Below are positions 1 through 6,574 of a stretch of DNA of 9,654 nt, piece by piece. How positions within the stretch are numbered: the stretch's first letter is position 1; each line of letters opens with the position of its first letter. The notes under the pieces were generated by a model. That model did not search any database, was not told the DNA's origin, and worked only from the letters and a program-made list of their open reading frames with translations. Position numbers and translations under genes: made by a program. This DNA comes from Pseudomonadota bacterium (GTDB lineage: Bacteria > Pseudomonadota > Alphaproteobacteria > Rhodospirillales > Magnetospirillaceae): assembly GCA_023437865.1 (NCBI GenBank), contig JAEZFE010000122.1:1-9654 (forward strand), written 5' to 3'.

Positions 1-815
1 TCTATGTGCTGGGCCAGGCCATTATCGGCTCCCTTGAGAACAAGGGCACCCTGCACATCAACCTGGGTACCGATGGATTGCTGGAGACCGATGTGCTCGC
101 GGCCGGCGGCGGCACACTGGATATCGACGCCAGCGGCGGTGACTGGTCGGCAGGCACCACGCGCAGCGCGGTGTACTACGACGACTTCAACAGCGGGTTT
201 GAGACCTATAAGGGCCTGGACACCGATCCGATCGACGAATTGGTACTGACGCTCAGCAACGACAGTGTTGGCGCCGACGGCCACAAAAGTCTGGATTTCA
301 CCGCCACGTCAGTGACCCATCGGACCGGCGATGGCGGCGAGACCTATGGCGGCACCGCGGGCAACGACGTGGTGCTGGGCGGCAGCGGCAGCGACACCAT
401 CGATGCCAGCCAGGGCAACGACGTGGTCTATGCACGCGGCGGGGACGACACCATCACCGTCAGCAACAACAGCTTCGGGCGCGTTGACGGCGGCGACGGC
501 TGGGATACCCTCGACTTCAATTTGACCGGCACGGTGAACCTGGCCGATTTTAGCGGCTATCAAATTGATAATATCGAGCACATCACATCGAGCGGCGGCG
601 CTGTCTCGTTCGTGCTGAACCTGGACGCCGTGCGCAACATCACCAGCAAGACTAGCGACGCTGAGCTGACGATCGGCGGCAGCACCGGCGATCAGGTATA
701 CTTCGCCGACGCCGGCTGGACCCACGGGGCCGACGAAGGCGGCTACCAAGTGTACACCAACGGTACGAACAAGGTGTACGTTCAGGAAGACGTGACAGTG
801 AACACCTCGGCCTGA
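1..815 (+). CDS. C-terminal part of a secreted RTX calcium-binding protein (5' end outside window)
   Basis: The frame is open from the first base (first whole codon at 3-5) to a TGA at 813-815, giving about 271 residues with no convincing start, so this is the tail of a longer protein. The first ~110 residues are Gly/Asp/Thr-rich and beta-strand-like, as in large surface or secreted proteins. Nonapeptide repeats follow (GGTAGNDVV, LGGSGSDTI, DASQGNDVV, YARGGDDTI, then VDGGDGWDTLDF), the calcium-binding beta-roll signature of hemolysin-type proteins. The last ~40 residues lack Cys and end in VYVQEDVTVNTSA, which fits an uncleaved C-terminal type I secretion signal. The protein is probably exported by an ABC/MFP/TolC system not seen here. 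Its function (adhesin, S-layer-like or enzyme) cannot be told from this tail. It is convergent with lptG and abuts it with no spacer, so a role in the lipid operon is not implied. Confidence 0.85.
   Translation, partial: YVLGQAIIGSLENKGTLHINLGTDGLLETDVLAAGGGTLDIDASGGDWSAGTTRSAVYYDDFNSGFETYKGLDTDPIDELVLTLSNDSVGADGHKSLDFTATSVTHRTGDGGETYGGTAGNDVVLGGSGSDTIDASQGNDVVYARGGDDTITVSNNSFGRVDGGDGWDTLDFNLTGTVNLADFSGYQIDNIEHITSSGGAVSFVLNLDAVRNITSKTSDAELTIGGSTGDQVYFADAGWTHGADEGGYQVYTNGTNKVYVQEDVTVNTSA
348..518 (+). repeat. RTX nonapeptide repeat block
   Basis: Four consecutive nonapeptides of the form GGxGxDxhx run from about 348 to 455. A spacer (TVSNNSFGR) and a last degenerate unit, VDGGDGWDTLDF, end near 518. 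The pattern of Gly-Asp turns and a hydrophobic residue at position 8 of each unit is the parallel beta-roll that folds on binding calcium after secretion. The array is short, as in many large RTX proteins where a single block precedes the secretion signal. Confidence 0.85.
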
Positions 816-830
816 TCACTCCTCGGCCTG
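805..830. repeat. 10-bp direct repeat across the convergent gene junction
   Basis: CCTCGGCCTG occurs at 805-814 and again at 821-830, separated by ATCACT. The first copy covers the last codons and most of the stop codon of the RTX gene; the second covers the last codons of lptG. The two stop codons (TGA at 813-815 on plus, TGA at 818-816 on minus) abut directly, leaving no room for a hairpin terminator. The repeat could be chance in GC-rich coding DNA or a scar of a small duplication or join. Confidence 0.6.
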
Positions 831-1871
831 CAGCATCAGCCATCCGCCCAAAGCGGCGAAGATGGCGGGTGCGGCCAAAATGGCCAGCGGGGCCGGCAAC
901 GAGCCGGCCTCGCTCATGGAGCCGAAGAAGCCGTCGACGATCATGAACCCAAGGCCCAACCCCAGGCCGAGAGCGGTGCCTCGTGCCATGCCGCCGGTGC
1001 GCCGCCCGCCAGCCAGGGCCGGGGTGGCGAGCAGAAGCATCAAGGGGGGCAGCACCGGCGAGCGCCAAATTTTCACCAGTTTGGTTTCGATCGAAAACTG
1101 ACTGGCCGTTCCCGCCCACTCGCCATGCAGGATGGCGCGCGCCTTGGCCGCGCTGATCCGCTCGGTCGGGTTCAGCAATTCGCGCACATTCTCGACCGCC
1201 GGCCCGTCCGGCCACTGCATCTGCGCGCGCGTGGTGAAAGGCCGGCCAAGTTCGGTTGCCTGTGCGTCGGTCAGCGTCCAGCCATCCTGGCCGTACCGCG
1301 CTTCGGCGGCGCGCAGCATGCCGGTCAGCCTCCCCTCCCCGTCCCGCCGATACTCGGTGACCCGCTCCAGCCGCCTGCCGTCCGGGTCGGCATGCTCCAC
1401 TGATATGATGGACTGGCCGACCCGCAGCCACAGCGTGCGCGGCGCTTCGGCCTCCTCGGGAACGGCGATGGTGCTCCACCATTCCGCGAACGCGCGCTCG
1501 GCGGCGGGTGCCAGCCAGTTGGTCATGCTAAACTGGATGACGGCCAGCACCAGGGCAGCGGGCACCAACGCGCCCAGCATGCGCCAGCCCGACAGGCCGG
1601 CAGAGCGCAGGATGGTGGCCTCGTTTTCCTGCACCAGCCGCCGAAAGGTCAGCACCGCGCCGATCAGCACCGCCAGCGGCACCAGCTTTTCCACGGACAG
1701 CGGCAACCTGAGGGCAGTGTAGATGAGCAGCGTCTTGGCGCCGCCATGGGCACCGAACACCCGCTTGGACGCATCGAGCAGTTCCATCAACTGGCTAAGC
1801 GCGGCCAGCGACAGCAGCACGGCGAAGAAGCGATGGGCGAACACCCTGCTCAGATAGCCGATAAGGATCAT
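816..1871 (-). CDS. lptG: LptG-family lipid export permease
   Basis: A 351-residue YjgP/YjgQ (LptF/LptG) family membrane protein, close in length to E. coli LptG (about 360). Three N-terminal hydrophobic segments (about residues 12-32, 62-80, 98-118) are followed by a periplasmic beta-rich domain (about 125-265). Three C-terminal segments follow (about 273-288, 299-318, 327-347). The stretch QENEATILRSAGLSGWRM after the second segment is the family's cytoplasmic coupling region that contacts the LptB ATPase. In the known system LptF and LptG form the heteromeric permease that extracts lipopolysaccharide from the inner membrane. The ATG at 1871 overlaps the lptF stop as ATGA, indicating translational coupling; no good Shine-Dalgarno is seen, only a CGG-rich tract that is the lptF C-terminus. 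This is the last gene of the operon. Its substrate may be LPS or, from context, a ceramide-based anionic lipid; family identity is secure, substrate is inference. Confidence 0.88.
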   Translation of the reverse strand: MILIGYLSRVFAHRFFAVLLSLAALSQLMELLDASKRVFGAHGGAKTLLIYTALRLPLSVEKLVPLAVLIGAVLTFRRLVQENEATILRSAGLSGWRMLGALVPAALVLAVIQFSMTNWLAPAAERAFAEWWSTIAVPEEAEAPRTLWLRVGQSIISVEHADPDGRRLERVTEYRRDGEGRLTGMLRAAEARYGQDGWTLTDAQATELGRPFTTRAQMQWPDGPAVENVRELLNPTERISAAKARAILHGEWAGTASQFSIETKLVKIWRSPVLPPLMLLLATPALAGGRRTGGMARGTALGLGLGLGFMIVDGFFGSMSEAGSLPAPLAILAAPAIFAALGGWLMLQAEE

Positions 1872-3019
1872 CGCCGCCGCCGCATCCGATACAAGATGGC
1901 CTCGACGCCGCCGATCAAGGCATCGAGCGGACTCTCGCCCGGCTTGACCTGGGCGCGCCAGAACAGCGCCAGCGAAAGGCCGGCGAACACCGCCATGGTG
2001 ACCCACATGCCGGCAGCCGGCAGCCGGCCCATGTCCATCATGCCTTCCACCGTCTGGAGGCTGTAGTGGAACACCACCAGCACTGCGCCCCCCACCACCA
2101 GCCCGGCACCGCGCCGGCTGCGCTTGGCCGCCAGGCCCATGGGGATGGCGAGGAAGGGCAGGAACATCAGCGACACCGCACGCGCCAGCCGCCCGTGCAA
2201 TTCGGCAGTTACCTCGGTCGGCGAGTAATTGCCCGAGGGGGTACGCAGTTCCTCCGCCAGCTCGCCCAGGCTCAACTCCCGCGCGTCCTTGCCACGCGGA
2301 CGGAACAGCGGCAGCGTGGTGACGAAATCGCGCCGCAGGATCAACTGATTGAAATAGATGGACGAAATCCGCCCATCGCTGCCGACGATCATCTGCACAC
2401 CGTCGAACAATTGCAGGCGGTAATGCGTGCGCGCCTGATCGAACAGCAGCTCGCCCGAGGCCGCGCTGGTCACCACCTCGCGCGTGCCTTCGCGCAGGTG
2501 GACGAACACGCCTTCCAGGGTCTGCCCCCGGACGCGGTCGGCAGTGACGGTCGCATCGTCGTCAACTTGCGCGAACGAGCGTTCCGGCAAGGCGGCGGCC
2601 CACTGGATGTTGGTGGCAAGGTAATAGATGGCGCGGTAAGCATAGCGGCTGTAGGGCTGGGCATAACCGAACAACGCCACGCTGAGCCCCATCAGCACCA
2701 GCCCCGTGCCCAGGAAAGGCAGCGCAAAGCGGCGCGGCGAGATGCCCACGGATAACAGGGCGTCGAACTCGTTTTCCTCCCCCAGGCGGGCGACCACCAG
2801 GAAGATGCTGATGAAAAACCCCGCCGGCAAGGCCAGCCCGAGATAGTGCGGCACCAGCAAGGCCGCCATTTCCCACACCATGGACAGCGGCCCGCCGCGC
2901 ATGGTGACCACGTCGAAGAGCCGGACCAGCCGTTCGATGACCAACGATGCCAGCACCACCCCCAGCGCCACGCCCAGCCGCTTGGACATCTCGGCCAGGA
3001 GGTAGCGGTCGATCAGCAT
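1868..3019 (-). CDS. lptF: LptF-family lipid export permease
   Basis: A 383-residue YjgP/YjgQ-family protein starting MLIDRYLLAEMSKRL, a typical LptF N-terminus (E. coli LptF is about 366 residues). Hydrophobic segments lie near residues 16-34, 52-78, 100-120, 282-297, 306-324 and 334-354, with a jellyroll-type periplasmic domain between the third and fourth. GEENEFDALLSVGISPRRF (about 80-98) is the cytoplasmic coupling region after the second segment. The C-terminus carries a basic tail (MRRRR). The ATG at 3019 shares one base with the upstream stop (TAATG), and the 3' end overlaps lptG as ATGA, so the two permease subunits are made together and coupled to the lipid-synthesis genes. No lptB, lptC or lptA is visible, so the pair would need an ATPase from elsewhere. 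The frame stays open far upstream, but that extension lies inside the neighbouring nucleotidyltransferase gene and is not coding. Confidence 0.88.
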   Translation of the reverse strand: MLIDRYLLAEMSKRLGVALGVVLASLVIERLVRLFDVVTMRGGPLSMVWEMAALLVPHYLGLALPAGFFISIFLVVARLGEENEFDALLSVGISPRRFALPFLGTGLVLMGLSVALFGYAQPYSRYAYRAIYYLATNIQWAAALPERSFAQVDDDATVTADRVRGQTLEGVFVHLREGTREVVTSAASGELLFDQARTHYRLQLFDGVQMIVGSDGRISSIYFNQLILRRDFVTTLPLFRPRGKDARELSLGELAEELRTPSGNYSPTEVTAELHGRLARAVSLMFLPFLAIPMGLAAKRSRRGAGLVVGGAVLVVFHYSLQTVEGMMDMGRLPAAGMWVTMAVFAGLSLALFWRAQVKPGESPLDALIGGVEAILYRMRRRR

Positions 3020-3744
3020 TACGGCCCACCCAACAAGCGCTCGGCCAGGGCCAGATCGTCGGGCTTGTCCACATCGATGGCCGCCTCGGCGAAGGGCATG
3101 TCCACCGCCATTGCCTTGGCACCGGCGATCAGGCTCAGCCGGTGCAACGCCTCGGCCAGGCTGAGCCGGCCCAGGGCAAAACGCAGCAGGGTCAACCAGC
3201 CGAGGTGGCGCACCATGGCGAACGGGCGCTTGCGGTCCTGCTCCAATTGACGCCAGAACGCCACCAGCCGGGACGCACGCTCGGTCCCCAGATAGAAAAG
3301 GTTGCACCCAGACACATCGATCTCGCGAAAGTGCCACCAGGTGCGCCGGGTTTGCGGATAACGGGCCATGATTGTCTGGCGGCTGGCCAGCGCCACCGCC
3401 GCGTCGGCGCCCGGCGGAATGGAGGCCAGGAAATGCGCCACCATGGCGGGTGTCAGTAGCGGATGGTCGGCGGTGGTGATCAGCAGCGGCGGCACCAGCC
3501 CGCCCTCCAGCGCGCCCTGAACGGTGAGGCACGGCGTGGCACCCACCGGCACGGCATCGAAGCCGGTGGGCTGGTCGATGGCGACGACGATGCGCGCGCC
3601 CGGCAGCGCCGACCGCAGGGTCGCCACCACCCGGTGCAGCATGGGGGTGCCAGCCACCGGGGCCATGGCCTTATGGGTCACCCCGGCCATGCGGGCCACC
3701 GGGTCCTCGCCGCCGCGCCGCCCGGCCAGCACCAGAACGTTCAC
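3019..3744 (-). CDS. cpgD: MobA/IspD-like nucleotidyltransferase, candidate phosphoglycerate cytidylyltransferase
   Basis: A 241-residue single-domain GT-A-fold NTP transferase. The N-terminus gives the nucleotide-binding signature: VLVLAGRRGGEDPVA (residues 3-17) followed by THKAM with Lys25, then TPMLHRVV. TTADHP with Asp93 is the metal-binding acidic site, and IDVDKPDDL (223-231) supplies the C-terminal acidic pair. Enzymes of this fold join a nucleoside triphosphate to a phosphorylated small molecule. From recalled work, Caulobacter CpgD, a nucleotidyltransferase encoded near the ceramide synthase, makes CDP-glycerate from CTP and 3-phosphoglycerate for ceramide diphosphoglycerate; this gene occupies an equivalent place. 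The start is GTG at 3744, overlapping the upstream stop as GTGA, with AGAGGG (3754-3749) as ribosome site. MobA or IspD themselves are unlikely because the signature loop is divergent and the context is lipid synthesis. Fold is confident; substrate is inference. Confidence 0.7.
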   Translation of the reverse strand: MNVLVLAGRRGGEDPVARMAGVTHKAMAPVAGTPMLHRVVATLRSALPGARIVVAIDQPTGFDAVPVGATPCLTVQGALEGGLVPPLLITTADHPLLTPAMVAHFLASIPPGADAAVALASRQTIMARYPQTRRTWWHFREIDVSGCNLFYLGTERASRLVAFWRQLEQDRKRPFAMVRHLGWLTLLRFALGRLSLAEALHRLSLIAGAKAMAVDMPFAEAAIDVDKPDDLALAERLLGGP

Positions 3745-4847
3745 AGCGCCCTCTCGTAGAGGCGATAGGTCTTGTAGGCCGGCCCGCACAGGGCCTCGGC
3801 CACCGCACGCATGGCCCGGTTGTCCTCCAACACCCATGACAGCTCCACCTGCCGGATGCCGCGCGCCAGCACCGCACGGCGCAGCTCGCCGATCATCAGG
3901 AACGGCACCATGGCGCCCACCATGCTGCGCGACAGCGCCTTGCGCACGCCCATCAGCGGAACCCGCGCGGTCGAAAGCCCCGATACCTTCAGCCGCCAAA
4001 GCAGTTTGGCCCAGCCCAGCGGCAACAATCTGCCGCCCAGATCGCGGATAGCCTCGTTCACATTGGGCAGGCAGACCAGGAAGGCCACCGGCTCGCCCTG
4101 AAGTTCGGCGAACCACACCAAATTCGGATCGATGAGCGGCCGCATCTCGCGCGCCATGGCGGCAACATCGGCTTCGGTGAACGGCACGAAGCCCCAATTA
4201 TCGCGCCAGGCATCGTTGAAGATAGCGGCCAGGTTCTTCACCTCCTCGCCGTAGCGCTTCATGCGCAGGGGCCGAATCGTCAGCCCGGGCGGGCGGGGGC
4301 GCTCCATCACCTTGGCGGCGGCCTCGGGCAGCGGCTCGCCGGCGCGGTGAAGATAGGCCAGCAGATCACGCGCCTTGGCATAGCCAAGCTCCTCCAGCCG
4401 TGCCCCCACATAGGGGGGATTGTGCGGCATCATCATCATCGGCTGTGTGCCGAAGCCATCCACCAGCACGCCCGATTCCTCGTTGATGGACAGGTCGAAC
4501 GGCCCCCGGATGATGGTGGCGCCGTTACCGCGCAGCCACGCCGCGGCGGTGTTCATCAGGGCGGAAAACACTTCGGGCCGGTCGACGGCGGCCAGCATGC
4601 CGAAATGCCCAACTCCGGGATGAAGCTCCAGCGCCAGCGGGTCCAGTTGGGCAGAAACGCGGCCCACCACCCGGTCGCCCATGCGCGCCACCCATTGCTG
4701 AATGTTCGCCCGTTTCACGAACGGCGTCTTGCTGAGGGCGTGGCGACGTTCGGCCAGGAGCGGCGGCACCCAATGGGGCACGGCGCCGTAAAGCGCCGAG
4801 GGCACCCGGAGGAATTCATCAAGCCGGGCCGGCTCCACCCTGATCAT
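3741..4847 (-). CDS. bcerS: GNAT-family N-acyltransferase, candidate bacterial ceramide synthase
   Basis: A 368-residue protein of the large GNAT-type family that includes the Caulobacter ceramide synthase (CCNA_01212 as recalled), which N-acylates the sphingoid base with a fatty acyl thioester. Visible landmarks are an N-terminal basic/aromatic region ending in PHWVPPLLAERR, a conserved block GPFDLSINEESG (115-126), DGFGTQPMMMMPHNPPY (130-146), and a second half with FAELQGEPVAFLVCLPNVNE. The C-terminal GNAT end is VELSWVLEDNRAM...YKTYRLYE (334-366). There is no signal peptide or clear membrane span; the enzyme is probably cytoplasmic or peripheral on the inner membrane. The ATG at 4847 overlaps the upstream stop as ATGA and has GGGGGA (4860-4855) seven bases before it. 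The downstream joint is GTGA. Context (spt, acp, epimerase) strongly supports ceramide synthesis over generic acetyltransfer. Confidence 0.8.
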   Translation of the reverse strand: MIRVEPARLDEFLRVPSALYGAVPHWVPPLLAERRHALSKTPFVKRANIQQWVARMGDRVVGRVSAQLDPLALELHPGVGHFGMLAAVDRPEVFSALMNTAAAWLRGNGATIIRGPFDLSINEESGVLVDGFGTQPMMMMPHNPPYVGARLEELGYAKARDLLAYLHRAGEPLPEAAAKVMERPRPPGLTIRPLRMKRYGEEVKNLAAIFNDAWRDNWGFVPFTEADVAAMAREMRPLIDPNLVWFAELQGEPVAFLVCLPNVNEAIRDLGGRLLPLGWAKLLWRLKVSGLSTARVPLMGVRKALSRSMVGAMVPFLMIGELRRAVLARGIRQVELSWVLEDNRAMRAVAEALCGPAYKTYRLYERAL

Positions 4848-5665
4848 CGGATTATCCCCCGGCGGTAGAGCGACGCCAGAACCGAGGGCGAGGCCAGAAT
4901 GGGGTGGCGGCGTTGCCAGGCGGAGAGTTCGACCTTGCGACCCGAATGGCGCTCCAGCTTCCACAGCAGATAGTCGAGCCCGCCCTCGAAGGTGAACAGC
5001 GCCTTGGCCAAGCGGGCTAGATTGAGCACCTTTCCCACCATTACCCGCAGCCGCCACGAGCGCGGCGCCCCAGTGGGCACACGGGCGAGCGCCATGACCG
5101 CGTCGTAGCGGGTGCGCGCGGCGGCATAGATCTGGTTCGCCCGGTCAGGCCCCTCGGCCCGCAGCTCGGCGCCATAGGTGGCGCGGAACAGGGCGGTCCA
5201 GCATTCCTCGGGCCGGGCATCGGCGGGCGCCAGGGTGATCGCCCACCACACCGCCGTAGTGCATGCCTGGGCCACCGCCCGTGCCACCCAGTCGCGTGCT
5301 TCGCCATCGCGGCTCCACACCAGAGCGGCGGGCTGGCAAAACCTGGCCCACAGGGTGGTGTCGAGGCTGCGACGCCCCAGCCGGGCCATGAATTGCCGGC
5401 GCGAGATGGTGGCTACCTTGGCGCCCAAATTTGTGGGGCCGCTGGCCGGCATGAAGGTGACGCCGGGCGGCAATACCGCATCCGGCCCGTCCACCAGCAC
5501 GTAGAAATCCAGCAGGCCGATGGCGCCGGGATCACGCAGGCACGAGCCGTAGAACAGCACCGCCACCGTGCAGGGAGTGCGCCGCGCCAATTCCTCGGCC
5601 ATGGCGCGTGCGTCGGTCCGCGTGGGGCGGGCCAGTTCCTCGGCCAAGAATGCGTCCAGCCCCAT
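4844..5665 (-). CDS. cpgA: Tam41-like nucleotidyltransferase, candidate sphingolipid cytidylyltransferase
   Basis: A 273-residue protein with a nucleotidyltransferase signature: LFYGSCLRDPG then LLDFYVLVD (residues 37-59). Gly40-Ser41 is followed 11 residues later by Asp53, but the usual second acid is replaced by Tyr55. This GS...DF pattern, then GAKVATIS ahead of a block ending in ARFCQPAALV, and a late YGAELRAEGPDRANQIY resemble, in order, conserved blocks of Tam41/Mmp37, the mitochondrial CDP-diacylglycerol synthase. I infer a CTP-dependent enzyme acting on a phosphorylated lipid, plausibly ceramide-1-phosphate. By recalled gene order it matches Caulobacter CpgA (CCNA_01217), next to the kinase CpgB. 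The ATG at 5665 lies three bases after the upstream stop, with GGAG (5677-5674) eight bases before it; the 3' end overlaps the next gene as ATGA. No membrane span is evident. The family call comes from memory of motifs and needs a profile search. Confidence 0.6.
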   Translation of the reverse strand: MGLDAFLAEELARPTRTDARAMAEELARRTPCTVAVLFYGSCLRDPGAIGLLDFYVLVDGPDAVLPPGVTFMPASGPTNLGAKVATISRRQFMARLGRRSLDTTLWARFCQPAALVWSRDGEARDWVARAVAQACTTAVWWAITLAPADARPEECWTALFRATYGAELRAEGPDRANQIYAAARTRYDAVMALARVPTGAPRSWRLRVMVGKVLNLARLAKALFTFEGGLDYLLWKLERHSGRKVELSAWQRRHPILASPSVLASLYRRGIIR

Positions 5666-5668
5666 GGC

Positions 5669-6574
5669 TCATGCTCCGATGAAGCGGATGGTCGGGCCGG
5701 GGCGCAACACGATGCCCGCCGGCCCAGGGTCGAACAGGTCGCCGTCCACCACGAAGGGGGCGTTCAGCGAAAGACTGAGCTCATGGGTGCGCCCGCCCTT
5801 CACATGCGGGTCCATGTGTCCGCGCCATGCCTGCCATAATGTGCGGATCAGGCGCCTGGGCGGGGCCGGGATGTCGAGCCAGTTGATCGGTCCCTCGCCC
5901 CGGTCGGGAAACGGCCACAAGCCAAGCATCAGCTTTTCCAAGGTGGTGGCAAGCACCAGGAAATGCAGGGGGTCGGCGAACGGACATGGGTCACCCGCAC
6001 TGACCCTCATGGGCTGGGCCACGCCCCTGCCCCGCAGACTGTCCCACAGGATGCGGGCCAGCGTGGCGGCCACCGCTTGGCGTTCGGTCAGCGGCGAGGC
6101 ACAGCCGATGCGCGTCGCCTCGGTGAAGATCGCGGTGCCGAACAGCATGCCACGCAGCCGCAAATCCGGCTGACCGCGCCAGGAGATCTCCAGCGTCGGC
6201 CGCTCGGTCTGGCGGGCGACCCGCCAATTGTCGCGGGCGGAAACCAGCAGGCGCTTCAGCCCGGCGATGCCACCGCCGAACGAGCCCACGTCCCGGGCCA
6301 CCACATTGGTCTTGCCCGACGGCAACAGCGCCAACGGCGGCTGATAGTCGGCGGGCAGCGCGGTCAACACGTTGCGCACCGTGCCGTCGCCGCCATCCAC
6401 GGCCACCACGTTAACGCCCCGGCGGGCGAAGTCGGCCAAGGCCTCGGGAAAGCGGGCCGGATTGCCGGGGGCGGCAAACACCAGGTCAGGCTGAGCTTCG
6501 GCATAAGCAGCCAGCAGGGGCTGGCCGCCATTGCCATGGCTGTGCCGATTGCTGATGAGGCCCAGCCCTGTCAT
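5669..6574 (-). CDS. cpgB: Diacylglycerol-kinase-family lipid kinase, candidate ceramide kinase
   Basis: A 301-residue DAGK-catalytic-domain protein, the usual length for bacterial YegS/DgkB-type lipid kinases. It has the N-terminal nucleotide loop SNRHSHGNGG (8-17), the ATP-binding signature VDGGDGTVRNVL (59-70) and LLPSGKTNVVARD (83-95). That last block replaces the common LPxGTxNDFAR form, with Lys88 and no Asp after Asn90. The C-terminal DGDLFDPGP (277-285) matches the family's DGE-type motif. In Caulobacter CpgB (CCNA_01218), an evolutionarily distinct ceramide kinase, makes ceramide-1-phosphate with ATP; the position between the CDP-alcohol transferase and the Tam41-like gene matches recalled Caulobacter order. 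Likely cytoplasmic or peripheral on the inner membrane. The ATG at 6574 overlaps the upstream stop as ATGA, and the stop lies three bases before the next ATG. Diacylglycerol or undecaprenol specificity cannot be excluded from motifs alone. Confidence 0.78.
   Translation of the reverse strand: MTGLGLISNRHSHGNGGQPLLAAYAEAQPDLVFAAPGNPARFPEALADFARRGVNVVAVDGGDGTVRNVLTALPADYQPPLALLPSGKTNVVARDVGSFGGGIAGLKRLLVSARDNWRVARQTERPTLEISWRGQPDLRLRGMLFGTAIFTEATRIGCASPLTERQAVAATLARILWDSLRGRGVAQPMRVSAGDPCPFADPLHFLVLATTLEKLMLGLWPFPDRGEGPINWLDIPAPPRRLIRTLWQAWRGHMDPHVKGGRTHELSLSLNAPFVVDGDLFDPGPAGIVLRPGPTIRFIGA

Noticed and set aside
816..831. Intrinsic terminator between the RTX gene and lptG
   Set aside because: No GC hairpin followed by a T-run on either strand; the nearby repeat is direct, not inverted.
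2066..2755. 229-codon plus-strand open frame opposite lptF
   Set aside because: His/Gln/Arg-rich, no domain, exactly antisense to a well-supported gene; a GC-rich shadow frame.
4848..5057. Upstream extension of the ceramide synthase frame
   Set aside because: The extra residues lie in the neighbouring gene; the ATG at 4847 has a ribosome site and the ATGA overlap. The same reasoning rejects the long extensions of lptF (to 3532), lptG (to 2006), cpgD (to 4197), cpgB (to 7612) and cpgC (to 7860).
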